Source of the DNA: Lytechinus pictus
Taxonomy: Eukaryota; Echinodermata; Echinoidea; Temnopleuroida; Toxopneustidae
Reading direction: 5' to 3'
NCBI RefSeq assembly: GCF_037042905.1
Contig: NC_087258.1
Span: forward strand, 2,093,001-2,157,000
DNA: 64,000 nt
The notes below the pieces were generated by a model that saw nothing but the letters and a program-made list of their open reading frames with translations, searched no databases and had not been told where the DNA came from. The position numbers and the translations under genes were made by a program. The first letter of the stretch is position 1, and each line of letters opens with the position of its first letter. Of the stretch, positions 50,901 to 62,900 are shown in pieces.

Positions 50901-53900
50901 ATGCAATCCGACAAATGGATGAATAGATGATGTCATAGGCCTAGTCATTATTTATTATGAATACATAAATCTCTTATTTTTATTGCTTCACGGATTCAGA
51001 GCCTTTCTGTTTGTATCAGAAGATGTTATATTCTTATTATATCATATTTCAATACGTCATTTCACCTCCGATTTTTTTTCTCAATTAATTAGGTATAAAA
51101 TTATATTATGTGTATAAGATTAATTTTATACAATACTGTTGTAAATGCGATATACATTAAGAATTATATATATATATGAATGTTAGAAATCAAAATGTTT
51201 CGTTACGTGAATGAGGTTTACGAATAAATTCAAATTCAGTCTAAATCACGAGGTTGGTTTTATAATTCCATTAGAAATAAACCTATGCCTTAAATGGGAA
51301 AGGTATCATCATGGACAAATCTAATGCTGTATCTGGCTTTTCTAATTCTTATTCGACTTTTCCTTTTAGCGAACATCATATTGCACCTGTATTCAGTGTT
51401 CGATGGTGCTTTTATTAGTAATCTAAGAATTACCCCTATTAAACATCGTGTCTCGTACCACAGAGTAACATAATTATTGTAATCGTTCTGATTTCTGTGT
51501 AGAGGTACTAACTCAAAGAGGGATCGAACCTCTGACAGCCCTTATTCGTAAGCTCGGAGGATGGCCGGTTCTCAACGATGGTGTTTATGATGAGCGAACA
51601 TGGAGATTAGAAGACGTCCTTGCTACATCGCGGATGATACTCGATCGCAACTTTCTGTTCTTTAACCGAATTTCTGTGGATGCAGCCGACTCCAATTCAC
51701 ATATTATGACGGTAAGGATAATAGTATACACATATAACAAGTTATATTATGACGGTAAGGATAATAGTATACACATATAACAAGTTATATTATGACGGTA
51801 AGGATAATAGTATACACATATAACAAGTTATATTATGACGGTAAGGATAATAGTATACACATATAACAAGTTATATTATGACGGTAAGGATAATAGTATA
51901 CACATAACAAGTTTTGAAAAAGCATAGTGGGAAATTGTTTATTTGAGGTTGGACTGGCAATTACTATTTTTCAGAGGAATTAAGTCCTATGGTAAAATAG
52001 TAATATTGCTATTCCAACCGAAAATTGTCCTATATATCTTATATGATACTATTATGAAACAACACCTTTTGGTTTATTTCCATTCTTTAGGTAAGAACAT
52101 TACATCTCTAGTTCGATAGTATCCGTCTCCAATCAACACAAAGATCTTGCACTTTACTTGTACATGTAGATTTAACCACGCGCACTGGCTAAACTGGTGG
52201 CTATGTGCATTTGGTTACAAGATTACGAAGTGATTATGTACGTTTCGAGTAAATGTAATAAGATTACGAGTTTAACTGGTTGAAGATTTACATCAGGAGA
52301 CGAGATCAATTTGACGACGAAATAAATTTGGTGAAGAGGTACAGAAAGGGGACGACGAACGTCGGACGATGAGTTCATAAGATGACAAAATACGTTGGGT
52401 GACGATATATGCTGGGTGACAAGATACAGTGGGTGACGAGATACGTTGGGTGGCAAGATACGTTTGGTGACGAGATACGTTGGGCAGCAAGATACGCTGG
52501 GCGACGAGATACGCTGGGTGGCGAGATAAGCTTGGTGACGAGAAACGCTGGGTGACGAGATACACTGGGTAACGAGATACTGGGTGTGGAGATACGCTCG
52601 GTGACAAGATACGTCGGATGGTGAGATACAGTGGATGACGAGATACGCTCGGTGACGAGATACAGTGCGTGGTGAGATACGTTGGGTGACGATATAAGCT
52701 CGGTGAAGTGATACGCTGGGTGACGAGATACAGTGGGTGACGAAATACACTGGGCGACGAGATACAGTGGGTGACGAGATACGCTCGGCGGCGAGATACA
52801 GTGGGTGATGAGATACAGTGGATGACAAAATACGTTGGAAGACGATATACACTGGTTGACCAGATACGTTGGGTTAAAAGATACGATGGGTGAAGAGATA
52901 CTGTACAGTGGGTGACGAGATACGATAGGGGACCAGATATGTTGGGTGACGAGATACTTAGGGTGACAAATCAGACGAGACACGTTGAGTTACGAGATAC
53001 ATTGGATGGCAAGGTACCTTCAGTGACGATGTACATTGCATAGGTGAACCGGCTTACGTAGTATATCGGCAGAGGAGCTATATTGGATAACACTAAATAG
53101 GATGATGATATAAGCTGGGTGACGAATCGGACAAGATACGTTGGGTGACAAGATGTACGTTAGGTGGAAATAATATGTGATGTGACTTAGGCGAATATAA
53201 TGCATATAAAGACAAGGGAAAAACAGCTTTCTATAATTATCGATAGGTTATCGGAACACGGGTTTTTTCTAATCATTTTTTATTCGCCGCCGACTTGTTG
53301 CAGCAGGTGATGACAGTTCAGGCACATTCACAAGAATTAAAAATTTAGTCCCCCGAACAAAAACAGACATAATTCTGATATGTTACCTTCAACCTCAAAT
53401 CCAAAATAAGTCACCCAAAATTAATGTCGACTTTTTATTGAATTAGAAAACAGCAAGAGATCCTAAGCTATAACATGATATACATAGCTGTCAGAATTAA
53501 TCAATAACGACCCAAACAAATGCTTTATTCAATGAAGGAATATTCTAGCAAGGATTGGAACTGTGTCTATTTTTTATTAGGTTTAACTTAACAACTACAA
53601 TTTTGACAGAATGGAGAAAAACAATTTTTACGGATAAGCTAAATTTCCAATAGTTAGATTTTATTTTTATATCGTGTATTTTGACTAATTACAGAAAGCC
53701 TTGCCTGGTGTTTTATTGTAAGTTTTGAGGTTTAATTTCATGTGGTATGAGGTGTTAAGAAAAGCTATAGATAGATAATGTATGTGAAGCTTGTTAATTA
53801 TTTTTTCTTTACTTTTTGTTTTAGTTTGACCAGCCAAATCTGGGCCTACAAAATCGTGATTATTACCTTAGAGGCAATTCAATACAGGTAGGTTACATGT

Positions 53901-56900
53901 TTTGTTCCTCTTTTCTCTCTCCCTCAATCTCTTTTTTCCGTCTTTCTTCCCCCTCTCTCTCTAGCTTTCTTTGTTTTCTCGTTCCCTCACCTGTTTTATT
54001 ACCCCTCTTTTTTCTTTCTCCTTTGATTCTTTACCTCTGGATTTTCTCCTGATCGTGAATATATATAAAATTGTCAGTACTTCTTCATCGAGTACATGAA
54101 AAAATGTAAGAAAATAATAAAATTGAACAAGTAAACAATTAATGTATAAATAAATAATGAAATTGTCGTTTAATACCCTATATTTACGAAAATCAATCCT
54201 CCATTTCTGCAGGGTTTGAAAGCATATGAGAAATACATGATAGACATGACACTCTACGTTCGAGGAGGAAATGATGTAGAAAACGTCACAAGCGAGATGC
54301 AAGAAGTCCTGGAATTCGAAAAGAAGATGGCTAACGTGAGTATAATATTTTTCTTTACATTCTTATTAAGAAAATTGTAGATATTAAAAATCAAAAAGCA
54401 TTTTTTTTTCTATTTCAGAGAAAATCCATTAAGGGAAGAAATGTATGAAAATAGAATACAAATTCCCGTCGAAAAATTCTTAGATTCATTACTTCAAAGA
54501 CGGGAGTAAGATAAACAATGAACTGAAAACAATAATAACACATCTTCATTAAATTTAATGTGTTTTCGAGTGAAATCATTATAATCTGCTAGTATTTATA
54601 TAATATCTATTAACTCTCTTCCTCTCCCAACGACCAATTTCTGCAAAGATTGACAAGACGCCTAACCCTAAACTCTAAACTGTTGATGTAAGGGCGTCGC
54701 GGCGCGTCGTAGTCTATTAGTTATGACTCTCGTCTCTAATATGAGGGACGTGGGTTCGATTCTCAGCCATGACTTGCTTTCCTTTAGCAAGAAGTTTACC
54801 CACATTGTGCTGCACTCAACCCAGATGAGGTTAATGGGTACTCGGTAGGAGAAATTTCTGGAATGCCTGAGCGCCTATATGACAGCGCAGCTATTGTTAT
54901 TATTATTATTATTATTATACTTTCTTAATCCTTTTGTTATTTTCAGATTTCTATGACCCCAACCGCGAAAAGAGGAGCTCAATTATTAAATCAGAAAGTC
55001 AGTGTATCGTATCTCAAAAGAAGACTTCCTACAGTAAGACCATATTAGCATTTTACATTATTACTAAGAATGAAGTTGTTTTTCATTTTAGACATTGTGA
55101 AATACTTGTCGTATCTTTTAGAATTTAAAAGTGGATTTGTTTCAAAAGACTCTTTGAATGTGATAAAAAGGATTTTTTCTTTCTTAACCGACTTTTCAAT
55201 CAGCATTCTGTCAATTTATTGTGTATTAAGTTCTCGCTATTAAACACATTTAATAAATGAATGTTTTGTGTTGGATCAAACTTCAGTGGCACATATCATC
55301 CGACTTAAAATACAAAAAAAAATACAAACGAATCAATAGAAATTGATACAGCATTATCACTGAACAGAACGATGACCTGAACTGAAAACGGGCCTAAAAT
55401 GAACTTTGACTGACGGTGGTCAAACTGAACTAGACAAAATGAACTTTGACGGTGGTCTAAGTGAAATAGACAAAACGAGAAAATGATAGATATTCTTTAA
55501 AAATTATTTTCATTTTATTCATTCCTTCTTTACAACTGGGCTTGGTAGCTGTCTTCAGCTGAATTGCTGTTTTTTTGTTGTTGAGGGATCATGATAGGAA
55601 TAGATGTATAATGAGAAACATAAATAGATGAATACAATAAAATCATGAATACTAAAATACTAATTACCAAGTAGTTGCATGACACTCAACTTCACAATGA
55701 CTAAACGATATAGATCAGATGAATAAACATCGAAATAAAAATCTTAATAACAAAATATATCACTTGATTTGTATTTTTTCCTTACTCTCAGATTGATTGG
55801 ACTAGATATTTTCAGCTAGTTTTGAATAAAACTGATATCGATCACTCGATGGAACTAGTAGTCTATTCACCACAATATTTACTGGGGCTAAATCGAATTG
55901 TACAAGAAACGCCGAACAGGTATGTCGAACATTAAATGAATGACCAAAACATTGAAACAGTTGATAAGAACGTCAAAAGTTTCAAGAGTTAAATGGATGC
56001 GTCATGGTCTAGTGGTTATGACACTCGTCTTCCAATCATTCAGCAAGAAATTTACGCTCATTGTGCTGCACTCAACCCATGTGAGGTGAATGGGTACCGC
56101 AGGAAGAAATTACTTAAAAAAAACTGTGAGCACCAGAATAGGTAGACTAGCTTAGCTGTTGGTAATGTAGGAGCGCTTTGAGCACTTATTAACCCTAAAA
56201 GGACTGGGCTGTTTGAGATGTGTTGAGGATTGGGGAGGGGTCTATGATGGACCCCTTCTGATCTCAACTACCGTTCACACGATCGCTGCGACATTTGCCA
56301 CGCACAGTCTTGAATTGTAAACTACAAGCCAATAAAATAAAAATCGAAATTGATTATTTGTTATTCATTATGAATAAAATATGTTAATTTATTTCTCAAA
56401 AACAATATTTGCATATTTCACTCCCAATTTAACTTCAAATTTTCTTATTTTTCCAGATGTCATCTTTGTAATCTTCACAAAGACAAATTGCGAAAGCCAA
56501 ATTTTTCCTTTGTTTTTTAATTTTTTGTTTTTCATTGTCCTTTTCAATGGAAATTATTACAACCCATTTAACAACTAAATTAAACCATAAATTAATTAAG
56601 CAGACCAATTAGAATGAAACATAATCGCCCTTTTACAAATTTCATCTCCCATAGACTGTACACAAAGTATAAACATGAACCATTTTCGGCATGACAATGT
56701 CTCGTAAAAGTCACCTGGCGTCGCGATGCTATACCCATACGTCGCGAATTCGGTTTCAAAAGTTGAGCGAGACTAAGAAAAAGTCATAAGATTTTGCGGC
56801 GCTATCTTTTTTGCGTTCCGGAAATATCGCACCAACCGTTGAGGGAGGGGGGGGGGGGGTCAAGATGGCACCAGTCCTTTTAGTGTTAAGGTGGATACAT

Positions 56901-59900
56901 GTACGTGCGCTATGCAAATCCTATATTATTTATTTATTTAATTTATTTATTTATTTATATAGTTGTTTCTTTGTTCTATTCATTCATTTATTTATTTACA
57001 GTGTATTTATTTATTTATTCATTTATTAATCTATACATTTATTCATTTGGTCAATTTGGAGCGTATGACTTCTGTATGGTGTTTCAAAGAGCTATTTGTA
57101 AGCTATACGCAGGACTGATGTGTTGTTATTTTGAGCCAAATCAGGTTCTATATCATTGTCCCTCTAAATAGCGAAAGTTAAAATCCTATATTCTGACACT
57201 TTTTGCGATCAAGATTAAGTTTATATATCTGTCAGTTTATTCTTCCATGTATTCTATTTTTTTTTCCAATAATGGATAAAAAGAGGTTTACTCAATATTG
57301 GGTAGAAGGAATTGTATTATTCTTCGGGTGAAATGACTGTGTAATTTTACCGAATGTCGCGGTTCGCTGAAATTAAATGGTAAATCATGTTAAGACTATG
57401 ACGACCATTTAAAGGAGGATATTTTTTTTTAAATTTTTTCAATTTGTTTCCCCTCCACAGGGATTTTATTATTATTCAAAACATAACAAGATATCTTGAA
57501 TTGTTTACTATTATGTAAACCTGACAGTTCAATTTATATATTTGTTACAATTACTGTTGTATTGTATTTCGTTGTTATTAATTTGATTTGTCATTGATTT
57601 AAAGGAGGATATCATGAATTGTATGGATCAAATAGGGAACAGCCATCGGCTAAAACCCTCTTCTTTATTAAGTTTTGAATAGATAAAAATAACTCTTTTG
57701 TGTTCTCTGCTAAACAGAGAATACAATATTACTTAAATGCCATTCATCATCTTAATAAGTATCTTTGGTCGTTCGATGAGAACCTCGAACACGATTTCAT
57801 TTTTCGGACTAAAAATCAGAGATCAGTGAAGCAAGATTTATAAATGTATACCTCTTATTTTTTATGCACCAGGACAATTGCAAACTATCTAGTATGGCGT
57901 GCTGTCATATATACAATGGATCTGATGAACAGCAAGGCTCGTTCAATACGACAGACGTTTCACAAGGTACATTTTTCTCTCATATGCTATTCTATTATTT
58001 AGTTTACCGAACATAATATAATTATACTGGACACTTCTTCTTTTTTTTTTTGGGGGGGGGGAACATCTTCGCATTTTTTTTGCCGCGAGAATGTGAACCA
58101 AACGAATTGCAGTTGAATGTATTCTTGTCTTTATATTTACAAAGTGCAGATGATGAGGTGAAAACATATTTTGACAAATATATAAGCCTACAAAGTAAGC
58201 AGATATGACGTTTTATTAAATCTATTTTGAAGTATTATTGTGGCAAATACGACTAAAAGGTGGCATCACTAACAAGGCTGTAAAGTCTTGCTATTTTCAA
58301 AGTACCCTCTTTCGAATTATGTTTTCATAATTATGATTAATATATTTTTGGAGTTTTGGATCGGATTGGTTGATTTCTTTTCAACTCAACTCAATATAAT
58401 TGCATACAGAAATCTTTTACAAAGATATAATATGAAAAACCATACAAAATAATAAAAGTGAATATATAATTTCTACAATATGACTATATGAAATAAATTA
58501 TTACGGTAAAAACTAAACACTATCTTACGATTGTCCTTATTAAAATGTGTGTACCTTTTTAATTATTTTCCTGGTTGTATGTTTTTTAACGACATTTTTG
58601 TAAAGCGAAATTATTTCAAATCTAAATTCGATGCAGCCTCTCTCATTATTATTTGCTTCCTCCTAAAAAACTCACTTGTTAACACCAATAACTATCATAT
58701 CGACATCATCAAGATGGTTTCTTATACTGGGCTCCTACATTTCCAAAAAAATGTTTTGTTTATTTTGTTGTTGTTTTTTTAGTGGGGTTGGTGTTTTTAC
58801 ACGCTGTACATAATTTGTAATTTTTCAGTGCATTACTGAAATGTTGCTATGAATTTTATTATTCAGGTCGTGAGTGGGGAAAAGAGGCAGCCTGCAAAAT
58901 GGAAACAATGTATTGAAAACACGAATTCGTACATGTCCCGTGCGTTGGGGGCGCTCTTTGTGCTAGAGAAATTTGACGTGGAGAGCAAGAAAACGGTAGG
59001 TCTATAGCAAAAAAACCCAGAGCGCACTATTATAGATATATGGACTGCTTTGAGAGGCATGGTTGTTTCTAGAGGCTCAAGGGGACCGCAACGCGACTAT
59101 GGTCTGGCCGATGCGATACCCGCGAGCCGAATTGAAACAACCATGTCTCGAATATAAAAGCAGTCCATATATATTTTATGAACCGAATAAAGAGAGGTTT
59201 ATAATGCCAAATAGTGTATGAGAGGGTGTGTGTGCGTGTGTGTAAGGGTGTCGTTGTGTGGATGTGAGGGTGAGGGTTCGTGTGGAGGGGGAGGGGGTGA
59301 ATAACATGAAAATTTAACGTATCATTTGAATGACAAAATATTAGTTGATGCGGAGTCGGTTTTCCTGCGTGATTGGCTATTAGGATGGGAGATGAATTTG
59401 GAACTCCAGAGTGAATACCATATTTCGTTCTTTTAGTTTAAAATAAGATGGGGGCTAGAATATTGAATATCTGTGGACTAGACAACCCCAACATCAACTA
59501 AAACGCGATTACAAGAACATTATTCGGTTGTAGTGTGATATCCTATATCATAGTGCATTCCATTTTCTAAAAGCAAAACTGGGAATTGCATCCATGGATT
59601 TTCACCCACCGTTACCCACTCGGATTCTAAATGACCCTCAATCTTAAGCAATAATCTTAAGCAATCTATTGACGTATTTTCTTGTAGTGAATAGATAAGA
59701 TTAGTGTCAATATTAATGCATGTAGAATAAGATTCATTATACTAAAACAATTTTATTTTATTAAATTTCACATTAGTTTTTTTTTACATCTTTGTATTTT
59801 GTGTATCCGTGCATCTTGTTTATGTTGTATTATATTGTGTTTACCATTAGTGCTATTTGTTGTTTGTTGTCAAACAGGTCCTCATGGAACACCACATGAT

Positions 59901-62900
59901 TTCTTCGGAAATAAATAAATATATAAATACGTAAATACATATATATGAATAAATAAGTCCATTTATTAATTAATAAATGAATAAATTTATAAACAAATAT
60001 ATATCTATGATTAAGCAAATATATATAATGAAATAAATCCATAAACAAATGAAGGAATAATATAATATAATACATTGAACATGTATCGATGCAACAGACT
60101 GTCAACCTTAATAATTTTTGATGAATTCATCATAGGCCTATTTACAATCTAATGGACTGAATATGAAACAGAGTTTTTCTCTTTCTTATTGACCAGGCAT
60201 TGACGATGATTGGTCATTTAAGGAACACCCAATATAATATTCTTAACACAACAGACTGGATGGATGACGTAACAAAACAAAAAGCATTACAAAAGGTGAG
60301 AGTCGTGCTCGCGAAATCTCATCAGGTCGTGGATTTTTGTGATATGTTTCAAAATCAGTCTTTACAGGTTAACAATGATTTGACTTTTAAAACTCTAGGC
60401 TGCACGGGTCCTATTTGATGTCACATCAAGCCCTGAAATTTCATTTTCAATGCTTTAAACGAGTGGCAAAGTTACAGGAAACACCGACCCAATAGACTGC
60501 ACTGGAAATGAATTAAAGGTTGATTTTAAGTCACAAATACATTGAAAGTGTCTGTACAAATCTATTTTTTTTCTCTCCTACTTTTGGGTCTTATATAACA
60601 TGAGTAATATTAGATACAACACACATTATGTTTTAATTGAGAAAATATACGACCTTCGTAATATCAAAGATGTAAAACTAAGAATGAAGTATATTATTGC
60701 TTTGAAAAAAAAACCTACATTCCACGAATCCTATGCTTATTTTGCTAATAATTATTTTCAGCAATATTTCAGCAATATATATACCTGAACTGTTTATTGA
60801 TTTGCATTTTAACATTCCATTTTTCATGTCATTCAGGCTTACGCAATAAGGGAACAAATCGGATACGAGGAAAAATTATTAAACTTTACATATCTTGATG
60901 GGGTCTATGAAAGAGTAAGTAAAAATTCTTTTCTAAATTAAGATCATTTTTATAGCAACACTTGAAGAGATTTTTTTTTTACAAGTCTACCGATCTCATT
61001 TTAGTAAATGAAAATGTCTGTAAAATGTTACACCGGTAGTAAATTTTATCCATGTAGATAGGAATGAAATTATTTTAAAGATGTATAGGAAATCGTCTAC
61101 TACTGATTTACAACTATTTTGTTATTATCTTCTTTGTAAAGAGCACCTACGATAAACTATTCTTAAAAAAAATAAATCTTAAATCAGAGATATTTTTCCT
61201 CAGCTTTGATTGTTTGAATAGTAGATGTAACCATTCTTTAATTGGTTTCAATTTCTTTTCTTTTTCTTCACTGTGCCTTGAGCATCTTATTATGATGGAT
61301 AAAGGCGCATTACTGTCCAAATTATAATTTATTATTAGAAAAGGAAAGAAAAACACTTTTGTTAGTGTTGTTATTCAAGCATTTCGCAATTTGTACCGTC
61401 GCGATGCAAGCATGATCTTTATTCATTTTTTTTTTATTACTGATAGCATTTCATTATGATTTTTATGCAAAAATTCATTATCATGAATATAGACTCTTAC
61501 ATTCCAATCATGGGGGGGGGGGGGCGAAAGAGTTTAATAAATGCCATTTTAATTTTGTCGCCTAATATTACTTTTATAAAAGTATAATTGCATTGACAGA
61601 GATTGTATTAAATTTCGATTTGTTGCTTTTTTCATAGATAAATATTACCGTGGATAAATACTTTGAGAACGCTGTCCAGATCATGTCAGAACACGCACGA
61701 AAACTATTTGCCAAACTTGATGAAAAAGTAGATAGATACGAGTGGTCTACCGTTCCTTTGGTTGTAAACGCCTACTACCAATTTTCCAGTAATGTAATCA
61801 GTAAGTAATCAGTAATGTAATTTCCCGCGTTTTTGTTAATTTTTTCTTCGAGGTATTTAAATGCTGAAAGTTCTTGCGTCACGGCACATGCCTAAATAGA
61901 CAGCGAGGGATAGAGACCGGGGGGAGGGGGGGGGGGGGGGTCCTGGGGGTGCAACTCCAATCCAAATCAATGATTCCTTGCAAGATACCATTGCATGGCA
62001 AATTTAGCATAACGGTATATACTATGATTATCTTTTTTTCATATTAGAAGGATGCACAAGAAAAATATTTCATATATGTATACATCATATTGGTAATAAT
62101 ATCATTATGTGAGAATTGAGATTTTATAAATAGAGTCAATGGCGACAATTGTCAAATATAACCAATCGCCACTCAAACCAACAAAAGAAGGTAACTTTTG
62201 TGCATAGGGGCCCTGACATGGCAAATTAAAACGCACGCAAATTGTTCCCTCTCTAGCTAGCTCTCTTTGGGAGCTTATACGTGAACGTAAGATGGTATCT
62301 ATATGGTTGAGACGAGTAACCGGTCACTGTCTTCGCGATACTCGGGTTTAATGCATTTAGTCAACAAAAGCAACATTTCCATGTCCCAGCGGCGCGTTGC
62401 TGAGACGTGGAAATGTTGCTGGAAAGTCTCCAAGTACTAGTCGCTGCGACGCGACGTCTCGGGAACATCTCTGAGACGTCACTTCAACCAAGAAAACTCC
62501 CCGAGACGTCGCTTCATGATCCCCACGGCTATCGGGCAAAGTGCGTCTCTGAGATGTAGCAAAGACTATAGACTAATAAAGCCTGACAATAAACCCAATT
62601 TCACTTTATTTCTATATGAGTGCATGCATGATCATTAAGATAATGTCATTGTCCTCTTCTTTTTTTTTCTATTAAGCTTTCCCGGCAGCTATTTTGCAGC
62701 CACCGTACTTCAGCAGTCGACATTCGAGGTAATCAAAATCAATAAATATCTTAAATGAGGTTTTTTTAATGACAATCGTCTAAGTTGGCTTGGCAACTGC
62801 CTAATGGGAAAATTATACTTCTCCGCATTTCAAAGCGGTAATAAAGGATTAACTCAATTATTCATCGAACCCCCTTTCGTTGTGGTCTATCCTATGCATA

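Noticed and set aside
52223-52983. Minus-strand open frames of 104-209 codons
   Set aside because: All derive from the 17-bp minisatellite, which has no stops in the three minus registers; located inside a firm intron.
54934-55128. Plus-strand frame MLFSDFYDPNREK across exon 10
   Set aside because: This register cannot be joined to exons 9 and 11; the other register (ISMTPTAKRG) is in phase on both sides and fits M13 spacing.
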